Below, piece by piece: positions 1-8,700 of a stretch of DNA of 13,166 bases. The stretch's first letter is position 1. Every line of letters begins with the position of its first letter. A model generated the notes under the pieces. The model was not told the DNA's origin. It worked only from the letters and a program-made list of their open reading frames with translations, and searched no databases. Source of the stretch: Eubacterium sp. (GTDB taxonomy: Bacteria; Bacillota_A; Clostridia; Lachnospirales; Lachnospiraceae); NCBI GenBank assembly GCA_023663915.1, contig JAMPGN010000117.1, forward strand, positions 1 through 13,166, read 5' to 3'. Both the position numbers and the translations under genes were made by a program.

Positions 1-455
1 GAATCACACGCCTCATAGAGAATATCATGAAAGCGATTGTCCAGTTCCGCCATCTGATCCATGTGTCCCTTAGACGCATGAAACTCCGCCAGATATATAT
101 TCTCCTCCATCTCTTCCATCTGTTCCTTGGTGATCTTCTCTGTGGCAAGTTTTGCACACAATCCTTCCAGAAGGGAACGTATCATGTAAATGTCTTTCAC
201 ATCTTTTGCCGTAATGCCGGTTACATATGCTCCTTTATTCGGTACAATCTGTATGAGTCCTTCTAACTCCAACTGCCGGAAAGCCTCCCGGACGGGCGTG
301 CGGCTCACGCCGAGTTCCTCACCGATCGCTACCTCTTTTAACTCCTCATGCTCCTTATACTTGCCGCTCAAAATATCTTCCCGCAATTTCTGGAACACCC
401 TGCCCCGCAGGGAATATTTGTCGTTCACTTCGTTTTTTAAATCGTAATTAGCCAT
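1..455 (-). CDS. GntR-family (FCD/FadR subfamily) transcriptional regulator, 3' end outside the window
   Basis: A DNA-binding regulator of which the first 151 codons are visible; the gene runs off the left edge. Residues about 13-80 form the GntR winged helix-turn-helix, with the typical recognition segment ELGVSRTPVREAFRQLELEG followed by the wing (PNKGAYVTG). From about residue 86 the FCD ligand-binding helices begin (DVKDIYMIRSLLEGL). ELDNRFH at 137-143 contains the Asp and His expected of the FCD metal/ligand site. The ATG at 455 is the only usable start, because an in-frame TAG lies four codons upstream. An AGGAG sits about 17 nt before the ATG, which is longer than usual. Family members commonly control sugar-acid or organic-acid catabolism, but the ligand cannot be read from this part. 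It has its own consensus promoter overlapping a palindrome, so autoregulation is likely. Family assignment is firm; the regulated pathway is unknown. Confidence 0.93.
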   Translation of the reverse strand, partial: MANYDLKNEVNDKYSLRGRVFQKLREDILSGKYKEHEELKEVAIGEELGVSRTPVREAFRQLELEGLIQIVPNKGAYVTGITAKDVKDIYMIRSLLEGLCAKLATEKITKEQMEEMEENIYLAEFHASKGHMDQMAELDNRFHDILYEACD

Positions 456-563
456 GATCTTTCTTATCTATGCTCCTTTTTCCATATGGCAGATAACATT
501 CATTTCCATAATGTGTCCTGATTTTACCAGTGTCTATCGTCACCTAAATATACACCACGTATT

Positions 564-575
564 ATTGTATACAAT
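564..575. promoter_or_regulatory. Palindromic operator, probably for the GntR/FCD regulator
   Basis: ATTGTATACAAT is a perfect 12-bp palindrome that contains the whole -10 box of the regulator's promoter. FCD-type GntR proteins typically bind short palindromes with a GTnnAC-like core, and this site has GTATAC at its centre. The position means that a bound dimer would block RNA polymerase. Autorepression is inferred from position and family; no second copy was noticed next to another promoter in the window. Confidence 0.6.
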
Positions 576-592
576 CATACCATTTCTGTCAA
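564..592 (-). promoter_or_regulatory. Sigma-A promoter of the GntR-family regulator
   Basis: Read on the minus strand, TTGACA (592-587) is followed by exactly 17 bp and then TACAAT (569-564). This is a perfect -35 box and a -10 box with 5 of 6 matches at optimal spacing. Transcription would start near 556-557 and give a leader of about 100 nt before the ATG at 455. The -35 box shares bases with the TGA stop codon of the protease gene upstream (591-589), so the promoter is embedded at that gene's end and no room is left for a terminator between them. Confidence 0.82.
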
Positions 593-1509
593 CCGGAACG
601 GAACATTTCTTCCAGATTCAGCATCCCCCACCCCTGTTTGCTCCACTCATCGCCCACATCACGGGCACTGTAGATCATGTTACGCTTTACCTGTTCATTG
701 TTCATATATGGGTATTTTTGCAAGAAAAGCGCAGATGCGCCCGATACGATTGGCGTTGCCATAGATGTGCCGCTCTTTTGGGTATAGGCATTGCGGTATC
801 CACTCCGGTAATTTCCCCGGCATTGCACATTGCAGGAAATAATATCTGTTCCGGGGGCTACCACGTCCGGCTTGCGGTAGAGCATATCACGGCTTCCTCT
901 TCCGGAATAATTCTCACACAAATCCCTACGCCGCCCGAAATAACCACCCTCATGGCACCCTACCGTGATGACCTTGCGGCTGCTTCCAAGCGGCGAGATG
1001 GTTCCTTCTCTTGGTCCGTTATTTCCTGCGGCGCATACCACCACGATCCCCTGTTCCCATGCTGTATCCAACAGTCCGACCAACTCATTCATACGGTCTT
1101 TCCCGCCGCTGTCACCGATTCCCAGCGATATATTCAACACTCTGATCTGGTAACGGAGCCTATTCTGCAGTACCCACAGCAAACCTTGATACATGCTATC
1201 GATACTTCCTTCGCCGTTGTGGTCAAGTACTTTGCCGATGCATAGCCGACATGTCGGCGCCATTCCTCTGTATAATCCACGGGACGCATAGCCGCTCCCA
1301 CCCACACAGCCTGCAACATGAGTGCCGTGACCGCTGTCATCATAGCTTCCCTGCCGTCCGTTTACAAAATCCATAAAAGCAATCACACGGTTATCAAAAT
1401 CTGGGTGTGCACCGATACCAGTATCGAGAACCGCCACAGAAATGTTATCTGTCACGATATCATTTTGTATACGCTCAATGCACCCTACCTGTTTTCTGAC
1501 ACGATTCAC
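589..1509 (-). CDS. Subtilisin-like serine protease (peptidase S8, AprX-like), leaderless
   Basis: A compact 306-residue subtilase. The catalytic triad is complete: Asp29 in AVLDTGIG, His61 in DSGHGTHVAG and Ser249 in SGTSMATPIVSG; the oxyanion-hole Asn is N163 in AAGNNGP. No signal peptide or prodomain is visible, since the protein starts about 24 residues before the Asp motif. It is therefore expected to act in the cytoplasm or leave the cell by a non-classical route, as proposed for AprX-like and intracellular subtilisins. The start is a GTG at 1509, preceded by GGTGAG at about 5 nt, and an in-frame TGA lies three codons upstream. Nine cysteines are spread through the domain, many for a subtilase. 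A small hairpin (TCTGCC/GGCAGA, 1536-1558) lies in the leader. No clear promoter was found between the upstream terminator and the start. Function beyond endopeptidase is unknown. Confidence 0.93.
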   Translation of the reverse strand: MNRVRKQVGCIERIQNDIVTDNISVAVLDTGIGAHPDFDNRVIAFMDFVNGRQGSYDDSGHGTHVAGCVGGSGYASRGLYRGMAPTCRLCIGKVLDHNGEGSIDSMYQGLLWVLQNRLRYQIRVLNISLGIGDSGGKDRMNELVGLLDTAWEQGIVVVCAAGNNGPREGTISPLGSSRKVITVGCHEGGYFGRRRDLCENYSGRGSRDMLYRKPDVVAPGTDIISCNVQCRGNYRSGYRNAYTQKSGTSMATPIVSGASALFLQKYPYMNNEQVKRNMIYSARDVGDEWSKQGWGMLNLEEMFRSG

Positions 1510-1575
1510 GACAACTCACCACTTACTCAAAATCTTCTGCCGTTCCTTCTTTGGCAGATTGTGTCGTTTATGCGC

Positions 1576-1609
1576 AAAAAATCCCGGCTATAGATTTATT
1601 CTATGCCGG
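1576..1609 (-). terminator. Rho-independent terminator after the three-gene AT-rich cassette
   Basis: On the minus strand CCGGCATAG pairs with CTATAGCCGG, giving a 9-bp stem with a single bulged A and a 7-nt loop. It is followed by a T-rich run (GATTTTTT) at 1582-1576. It lies about 30 nt after the stop of the 211-residue gene and should separate that cassette from the protease gene. Confidence 0.85.
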
Positions 1610-1638
1610 AAAGTTCTTGTTGGTTCAGTGTTGTTTTC

Positions 1639-2274
1639 TTAATTATTTCGATCGTCTTCCTTAGATTTGGCAATGTACTCGATTGCCTTCTTATCTTCCA
1701 AAATCATAATGTTAAATAATTCCACCCAATATAACATATCGGAATATGATAAAATGTCAAACTCGTTTAGGAAAATACTATTCAGCATAAGCGTTTTGAC
1801 CCGCCCTAAGCTAAAGGTATCATGCCCCGGAGTTGTTTGCGGCATATATAATTTATGCGTTGCAATCCAATTTGCCTTAACACTGTCCTCCCTGTATTTA
1901 TATAATAAATTATCTTTGATAATCGCTAAACTGACACTAAATGAAAGCCGTGCATTGGATAAAAAAACTTCATCACTAGTCTGCTCCTCAATTTCAAATC
2001 GAAAAACTTTGTATTCCATGAGCACAGACGCAAAACATGCTGCCACCTTATGGATATCGATTCTCTGCTCTTCATCCGCACTGTTGTAGTGATATAATTG
2101 CTTCAGCTCCTTTTTCGTGTTTTCGTAAATCTCCCGAACCGCCGCCTTATCCTGTGGTAGATTACAGACATGAATCTGAATATTCGCATCAACGCTTTTC
2201 ATGCGCTTTAACAGGAGATCCGTCATGGGAATAATGATATTATCCCATATCTCATCAAAAGTTATCTCTCGCAT
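1639..2274 (-). CDS. Hypothetical protein, 211 residues, soluble, alpha-helical
   Basis: Not recognised. The protein has no signal peptide and no convincing membrane segment. The composition is mostly helical, with a charged N-terminal half and hydrophobic helices around the motifs EQRIDIHKVAACFASVL, NARLSFSVSLAIIKDNL and MLYWVELFNIMIL; the tail is acidic and basic (KSKEDDRNN). The ATG at 2274 has GGAG five bases upstream (GGAGAAGGGATG) and lies 14 nt after the TAG of the 62-residue gene, so the two genes are surely co-transcribed and probably translationally coupled. A strong terminator follows. The stretch is markedly poorer in GC than the LRR genes. The layout (membrane protein, very small protein, soluble helical protein) resembles accessory modules, but there is no motif that supports a toxin, nuclease or defence role directly. 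Confidence 0.82.
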   Translation of the reverse strand: MREITFDEIWDNIIIPMTDLLLKRMKSVDANIQIHVCNLPQDKAAVREIYENTKKELKQLYHYNSADEEQRIDIHKVAACFASVLMEYKVFRFEIEEQTSDEVFLSNARLSFSVSLAIIKDNLLYKYREDSVKANWIATHKLYMPQTTPGHDTFSLGRVKTLMLNSIFLNEFDILSYSDMLYWVELFNIMILEDKKAIEYIAKSKEDDRNN

Positions 2275-2288
2275 CCCTTCTCCATAAC

Positions 2289-2477
2289 CTAGATGTATAA
2301 ATCATGTTTAACATTCCATGCTTTGGAAGACGCTACCACATCGTCTATTGTGTACTCACTGGAATTTTTAATTTTATTACGACCAACAACTTCTTTTAAT
2401 ATACCGATTTTCTTTTTCCTTTCTTCTTTTTCCCTTCCGGATACTTTATCCAGAAAATTCTTAATTGTGTCTGCCAT
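2289..2477 (-). CDS. Small hypothetical protein, 62 residues
   Basis: Not recognised. The first half is highly charged and lysine-rich (SGREKEERKKKIGILKEVV) and likely helical. The second half carries a polar segment, EYTIDDVVASSKAW, and no membrane segment. Translation is very well supported: a textbook AAGGAGGT lies 6 nt before the ATG at 2477, and the preceding gene's TAA overlaps that Shine-Dalgarno sequence. The protein ends 14 nt before the 211-residue gene. The tight spacing says it works with its neighbours, perhaps as an adaptor or regulator of the membrane or soluble partner; that role is inference only. Confidence 0.75.
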   Translation of the reverse strand: MADTIKNFLDKVSGREKEERKKKIGILKEVVGRNKIKNSSEYTIDDVVASSKAWNVKHDLYI

Positions 2478-2488
2478 CTTCTACCTCC

Positions 2489-2872
2489 TTATTTTTGTTC
2501 ATCTATCATTCTTTCAAAAGCCTTTTCTTCTTTTACATCAAGTTCCACCTTCGTATGCGTAAGCCTGCGATCCAAGCAAAAGAACCAAGTAATGAATATA
2601 TACCCTAAAGAAAGGAATCCAAAAATTATAGAAAGCCACATATAATCACAACGGGACAGCCACAAAATATACACTACACCATATGCCACAAGCGATATAG
2701 TCGATAATGACAATCTGCTCTCAATAATAGGGCAAAAATTATTTTTATAAATCATCTGCTGCGCAATCAGCGTAATCATGACTGATACAATCGACGGAAA
2801 GAAATAGGTATATATAGTCTTTAAAATATCCAAAAAATTATACTCCGTCTTCGTAAACCATATATCAAACAA
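2489..2872 (-). CDS. Multi-pass membrane protein, start uncertain, probably 5'-truncated
   Basis: Not recognised. From the TTG at 2872 the product is 127 residues with hydrophobic segments at about 18-42, 57-75 and 78-97, then a charged cytoplasmic-looking tail (DVKEEKAFERMIDEQK). The same frame stays open upstream to 2923, directly after the TAG of the LRR gene, and that stretch would encode a further hydrophobic segment (CIFTPFLITAICALFDIWF). The real protein may therefore have four membrane passes. There is no ATG or GTG in the upstream extension and no Shine-Dalgarno sequence before the TTG. Either a rare start is used or the 5' end was lost at the junction with the LRR gene. Its TAA overlaps the ribosome binding site of the next gene, so the downstream part of the operon is intact. 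Local GC is low (one 60-base line, 2701-2760, has 17 G+C). Confidence 0.55.
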   Translation of the reverse strand: MFDIWFTKTEYNFLDILKTIYTYFFPSIVSVMITLIAQQMIYKNNFCPIIESRLSLSTISLVAYGVVYILWLSRCDYMWLSIIFGFLSLGYIFITWFFCLDRRLTHTKVELDVKEEKAFERMIDEQK

Positions 2873-2923
2873 CGCACAAATCGCGGTAATTAAAAATGGA
2901 GTAAAAATACAACCACTATTCTT

Positions 2924-5767
2924 CTAGTTATGTCTTCTCTTCCGCCTGTCACCCCGATAAGCAAACACCGCAAACGCCGTGCAGACAAGTCCTGCACACA
3001 AGAACCACTTCGGATGGATACTGTTATCGCCCGTATTCGGTGAATCGTCCTTGTTGCCAAGCGATACGAAAACCGCCTGCCCGTCCTGCACATCCGCTAC
3101 CGCCATACTGTTATTGCCGAAATTATAAATACCATACGGCGAAAAATGTTTCGCCGAAAAAGTGATCGCGTCCATGCCGTCCACAGATATGATATGACTC
3201 TCCACCTCTTCAAGCTGTCCGTCCGCATCCAGGCAGACCACATGCAGGTTATCTTCACCGACCCCGTTCGGAATCGGAATCGTGACCTCCACACTCTGTT
3301 TACCGAGCGCAGTGATCGGCACGCCGGTCTCTGCCTCTGTCATGCTGATCTCATATGCACACAAATTCCTTGGCAGTTTGTTGCCGTAGATTTTTTTATA
3401 AACATCACCGATTCTGGCTTTCGCCTCTTCACTATCCTCAATCTTCAAGATATAGTTTTCTTCCGACCCTTCCATCACGGCGCTTGACACGCCATCTTTC
3501 GGCAGAGAATAACTGTTGACCTGTACATCGATTCCCTGATATGGTGCATCCTCTGAGACTTCACTGCTGTTTATCTTCTCAGCGCCTTCTTCAAGCACAT
3601 ACGTCATTCCGTCAATCTGGCATGTCTCACCTGCCACTGGGAAAGAACCATACCCCTGTTTTCCGACAATCTGCAGCGTGCCGTTCTCGCCGTCCGCCGC
3701 CTCTTTCGTCATTTTGCAGACAATTCCCTCAAAACCTGCCGCACCATTATCCAAAACGGTATCCGTCAGATCACTCACGCTCTCCGGAATGACCGCTATT
3801 GTATTGCCCTTAAACGCCAAATCACGGTAATTATCCCTATATACTTTGGTGGAAGCCGTCTCATAAGACAGTTGCGGAAGACTTTCCCCACCAAACACGA
3901 CCACGCCATCCTTTCTATCGGAAGCCCCTTCTCTGTCATACGCACGAAGTCCGATCTTCTGTGCCGATGCCGGAATATGTATCGTCGTAATCGGACACTC
4001 CGCAAAAGCCCTGTCCCGAATCTCTTTGACCTGATTGCCGCCTTCCACGTCGGTCAACCCGCTGCATCCTTGGAACGCCGCTTCGCCGATCACTTCCACG
4101 CTATCCGGCAGAATCACCTTATTAATGCCGGTACAATCCTTGAACGCCTCCGCACCGATCTGTTTCACACCTGCAGGGACAGACACAATACCGCCATTTC
4201 CTTTATAAGCCAGCAAAATGCCATCTCCGACAGTCAGAAAATCACCTGTCCCATTTTGCTTCCAGTTCGTCAGCCACGGCGTCTTCTCAAATGCCGCCGC
4301 CTCGATATTCTGGACGCTATTCGGAATGACTACATTAGTCAACCCATCGCAATGGTAAAATGCCGCATAACCGATCGTTTCCACGCCATCCGGAATCCGA
4401 ATCGACTCCAACGCAGACCTTGCAAATGAAAATTCTCCTAATCTGACGATTCCGTCCGGAATATCAAACGAAGTCATCTCATCATCATAATACGCCTGCG
4501 CCGCTATGATAGAGTTATCGACAACCGTATATTTCGGGAACGAACCGCCTTTTGCGTCGTCAGACCCTTCCAGTCCCGGAACGGTATCCGTATTCTGCTC
4601 GATATCGCTTTCGGGTATGCCGCCAAGTGTTTCTCCTGTTCTGCCCACATTGACCGTGGCATGCGCATTATCCACCAGCACAAAAGCCTCTCGCCCGATC
4701 ACCCTCGTCTTTCCCCTGACTGCGGGTTCTTCCTCCTCCGCCATCGCGTTGATATGTGAGACCTCATGGTAATAATCTACCGGCGGAAGCAACTGCCCGC
4801 CTTCTGAATCCCCACCGTCCGCCACATCATTACCGCTGACACTTGACGGAATTGGCGCTTCCTCGTACTCGGACACATCAATGTCTTCCAGCTCCAACGA
4901 CTGTGCAAAAGTCTCCGCCCTTGAACCGGCTTCCGCCTGAATCTCCAATCTCGTACACCCGTCAAACGCCGTGCTGTGAATCGTGCTGACAGACAACGGA
5001 ATCGTAATCTGCCGCAGCCTTACACAATCCTCAAAAGCTTTCATGTCAATATTTTTCACCGAATACGGAATATCGACTTCTTTCAAATTCTTACAATTAG
5101 AAAAAGCGTAAGCCGAAATTTCTTTCACATTACTGCTGATACCCACCTTCTGCAGATTGTAATCGCCCCAAAATGCATAAGGTTTGATTTTCTCCACCGA
5201 ACCCGGCATCGTATAGCTGTCTCCTTTTCTGCCTGCCAGCACTTGATACAGGGTATCCCAGCCATTCTTATTATATATCGCGCCGTCATCGCAGGTAAAA
5301 TATGGATTACTGCTGTCAAAGCGGACATTCGCAAGGCTGTAATCACCTGCAAACGCCCCGTTGCCTAAACTTTGAAGTCCCGTTCCGACCGTCACCGAGT
5401 TAAGCGACGGACATCCGCTGAATGCGGCATTATCAATCGTGATCACAGAATTTGGGATCGTCACGCTTTCCAGATTGGTACATTCTGAAAAGGCACTTGA
5501 ACCAATACTCTCCACCGAATCGCCTATTGTGACTCTTCTGATATTGTCATTGCCTGCAAACGCCCCCGACTCTATCTTATCAATATAATTGGAAATAGAC
5601 ACGTCCTCAGCCGTGCCATTGTATTTCACTAATGTAGTTCCGTCCATCTGAAAATCAGATGCGGAAGAGGTTTCTTCCGCTTCCACATCTGATACAGGGA
5701 TCTGTGTAACTGCCATTGCTGTCACGAGAAGCAATATACCAATCAGATTTCTTACTTTTTTCCCCAT
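2924..5767 (-). CDS. BspA-like leucine-rich-repeat surface protein with SPNTG sorting signal, 947 residues
   Basis: A wall-anchored adhesin-like protein. Residues 1-30 form a signal peptide (basic start, hydrophobic core, cleavage near VEA). Two blocks of BspA-type LRRs (LRR_5 pattern: IPxSVxxIxxxAFxxCxxLxxV) lie at about 60-285 and 430-610, separated by an acidic low-complexity linker (about 290-410). Residues about 780-905 form a domain shared with the upstream protein (VEVTIPIP, HFSPYGIY). The C-terminus is a sorting signal: SPNTGD at 909-914, then NSIHPKWFL, a hydrophobic stretch and a basic tail. The start ATG lies 10 nt after the preceding gene's TAA, which overlaps the AAGGG Shine-Dalgarno sequence, so the two LRR genes form one transcript. 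BspA proteins bind host matrix proteins or mediate aggregation in other species; the ligand here is unknown. No terminator follows. Confidence 0.92.
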   Translation of the reverse strand: MGKKVRNLIGILLLVTAMAVTQIPVSDVEAEETSSASDFQMDGTTLVKYNGTAEDVSISNYIDKIESGAFAGNDNIRRVTIGDSVESIGSSAFSECTNLESVTIPNSVITIDNAAFSGCPSLNSVTVGTGLQSLGNGAFAGDYSLANVRFDSSNPYFTCDDGAIYNKNGWDTLYQVLAGRKGDSYTMPGSVEKIKPYAFWGDYNLQKVGISSNVKEISAYAFSNCKNLKEVDIPYSVKNIDMKAFEDCVRLRQITIPLSVSTIHSTAFDGCTRLEIQAEAGSRAETFAQSLELEDIDVSEYEEAPIPSSVSGNDVADGGDSEGGQLLPPVDYYHEVSHINAMAEEEEPAVRGKTRVIGREAFVLVDNAHATVNVGRTGETLGGIPESDIEQNTDTVPGLEGSDDAKGGSFPKYTVVDNSIIAAQAYYDDEMTSFDIPDGIVRLGEFSFARSALESIRIPDGVETIGYAAFYHCDGLTNVVIPNSVQNIEAAAFEKTPWLTNWKQNGTGDFLTVGDGILLAYKGNGGIVSVPAGVKQIGAEAFKDCTGINKVILPDSVEVIGEAAFQGCSGLTDVEGGNQVKEIRDRAFAECPITTIHIPASAQKIGLRAYDREGASDRKDGVVVFGGESLPQLSYETASTKVYRDNYRDLAFKGNTIAVIPESVSDLTDTVLDNGAAGFEGIVCKMTKEAADGENGTLQIVGKQGYGSFPVAGETCQIDGMTYVLEEGAEKINSSEVSEDAPYQGIDVQVNSYSLPKDGVSSAVMEGSEENYILKIEDSEEAKARIGDVYKKIYGNKLPRNLCAYEISMTEAETGVPITALGKQSVEVTIPIPNGVGEDNLHVVCLDADGQLEEVESHIISVDGMDAITFSAKHFSPYGIYNFGNNSMAVADVQDGQAVFVSLGNKDDSPNTGDNSIHPKWFLCAGLVCTAFAVFAYRGDRRKRRHN

Positions 5768-5777
5768 AGGATTTCCC

Positions 5778-8700
5778 TTATGCTTTTTTTACTTTTGCTA
5801 CTTTATCCTTCTTCATAAACAGGATAACGGATAAACATGCCAGACCGATCGATAAGAACCACTTCGGATGAATCGGATCGCCGGTCTTCGGCGTTGCATC
5901 AAGCATACCTTCCGTCAAATTACCTGTGTCTACATAAACCGTATACGGTGAGAAGTGCGTCGCCGTAAATCGAATGCACGGAACACCGTTGATCGTTGTA
6001 AAGTTCTCATTCAGGTTCTCTAACTGGTTGCCGTTAATTACCGCACCTGCCATATTGTTGCCGCCGTATGCTACCAATGCATCCGGTATCGGGATCGTGA
6101 TATCTACGGATAAGCCTGCGACCTGATCCCCTGTAAGCTGGTAAGTTCCGGTTGCATCCCACAATGAGATATCCATCGCATAGTACAGAATGTTATCTAA
6201 ACTGCCGTACTTATTCGTCAATGCATCTGACACTGCTCTGGTTGCCTCGTCGGTCTCCGTGATCTTGATGATAAAGTTATCCGTAGAACCGTTGACATTG
6301 GCTGTCGCAAGGTCTTTGTTGGAGATACCCGGTTTCGTGATATCTACACGGGTGTTGCCGTTGTCTGTGCCTCTGCTGCTATCACCTGTGGCAGAGAGCG
6401 GAGTTGCCGTTGCTGCTGATTTCTCCACATAATTTGCCTTAACCGTAACATTGTTCGCCGGCATAACAAAAGTTGTTATCGGCATGCTCACACTTGCAAG
6501 CGTCACTCCATTTGATTCTGTAGTCCACTTCTGGAAATCTGTACCCTCCGCTGCATCATGCGCCGAAATGATAACCGTTGCTCCTGCATCATAGCTTCCA
6601 CTGCCTTCGCCGCCTTCTACTGTCACAGTATACTTGGTTGCAGTCGAATTTGAACCCGAAGTCGTAGAGCTGGTACTGGTCGAACTGCTGGAAGTAGAAC
6701 TGCTGGTCGTGTTATTGCTTGAGCTTGTCGTGCTTCCGGACGTATTCGTCCCGTTACCGCTGGTATTGGTTGCATTGCCGCTGGTATTGGTTGTGTTTCT
6801 GCTGGTATTCGTCGTATTACCGCTGGTATTGGTTGTATTGCCGCTAGTGACTTTAGGCTCATATAGAGCATACACTGTGGTTGTGCCAGATGTAATTTCC
6901 GCAGTCGGACTCCATACCTTACCTTGATAATACCATCCTAGGAATTTATAATTGTCATAAGTATCCTCTCTAGGCACATCATACCCAGCCCCGGCGAAAC
7001 TAGTCGGCATACTCTCAGTCGGTATATAATACACCCACTCATCGCCTAATTTTTCTGCACCTCCACCACCTATGCTTGATCCATCCAACCCATTTACAAA
7101 TTTAACAATATAGTTACCATTAACAGTTGTTCCATCCGACTCATATTGTGCAAGGAAAATGCAGTCAGCCGTTATTATTTCCCCTACTTCCTGATCATGC
7201 GTTCCCAGCCAGCCTGTAAACCGATACCCCGGTCTATGATCCGGCTGTTGCAGTTCTGTTGTATCAGGCACTACCGCACGACCATTCGTAACATCCTGCG
7301 TGCTTCCAATCTGCGTACCATCCCAGTCCATAAACACTACAGTATAAATATTTCCTGCTTCCGGCGCATCCACTCGCATACCTTCTTTTGCATAATATGT
7401 TGCATATCTGTGAGCCGCAGTATCCTCATTCGTATAAATTTTAACCCCGTTCTTTGGATCAAATGCACCATCAGAAATTGAAACTTCCTTGCCTTTGATA
7501 GTAACACTAAACTTATCGGTTGACGGCGTTACCGAATAAGTCTTACAAACATCAACAAATGCTCCATCCTGAATATCATTAGTAGATAAAGGCAGATACG
7601 TCCTATAAAGATTATCACAATCTCTAAAACAGTTCTCCGGAATTACTTTCAGTTTTGTTGCCTCGCTCAAATCCACAGTGGAAAGACCATCACAGTCCTC
7701 AAAAGCATTTTTATCAATAACACTGACATAGGCAATCTTTGGATCATTCGTTGCTATGACTGTACTCGATCCCACAGAGGTTCCTTCTGTGCCGCGCGCC
7801 ATGAGACATTCTACAATCCTATAGTTTTCTTCTTCTTCACTGCTTAGATTCTCATACAGGATGCCGTTTTCCGCAGGATACCTCTCATTGCCAGTCAAAT
7901 TAACCAATCTTTTACAATCTCTGAACGGTAATGCACCTACTAACTCCATTGCATCTCCAAGTTCCACCGTTGTCAGCCGCTCGCAGTTATCAAACGCGTA
8001 AGCAGGCAGATATTTCACGGAAGGCATGGTGACGGTTGTAATTCTGTCATTTCCTTTTATTTCTGTTTCATATTCAGCTTTGTCTGATGCCTGCGAAGAA
8101 TCATAGTCTTCGATAGCGCCACTGAACAGACCCGGAACCACCACAGACGCATCATTGTCACTATTTGAAGAGCTAAGCCAGTATTCACTCTTATCAGCAA
8201 GGTACGCCCGCCAGTTATCGCCATTTCTCTCGTGGTAACTTCTCGTATCGATAGACTCTACCCCATTCGGTATCTCAATATACTCCACAGAACGAATAAT
8301 ATTGCTTTCAAAATTATTCCATCCCTTATAATTCATTACCTCGCCAAGCGATGATAATCGGGGCACCTGATTTATATCACCTTTATACAGCTCGTAATTC
8401 TCCAAAAAATTGAACCGATTCCCTGTCTGATCAAAATAAGCTGTCGGATTATCCGCCGCCTGTGCGACAATAGGTTTAAACAACCAATCCGTCAACGGAT
8501 GATAGCTTGTTGCATCTGGTTTTGGTAGCCATTCCGCCCATTCCTTACAGAAATCCGGATTAATCCAAGGACCATACAGCGGATCTCCACCCGGTTCCCT
8601 ATTTAAAGTCATACTATATGCAGATTCACCGCTGCTATCCCATGCTATAGCAAATTCCCTGCGAAGTTCATCATATTTCTCTGCTTTATAATCCTGATAA

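Noticed and set aside
454..1245. A 263-codon open frame on the plus strand.
   Set aside because: It is antisense to the protease, whose catalytic motifs fix the coding strand; its product has no recognisable domain and no ribosome binding site.
2924..2926. Readthrough or pyrrolysine insertion at the TAG of the 947-residue LRR gene, fusing it to the membrane frame.
   Set aside because: The LRR protein already ends properly with sorting motif, hydrophobic stretch and basic tail, and no readthrough signal is visible.
6634..6927. A Val/Leu-rich plus-strand open frame that looks like a membrane protein.
   Set aside because: It is the reverse reading of the Ser/Thr/Asn repeat linker; the hydrophobic composition is a by-product of the repeat codons.
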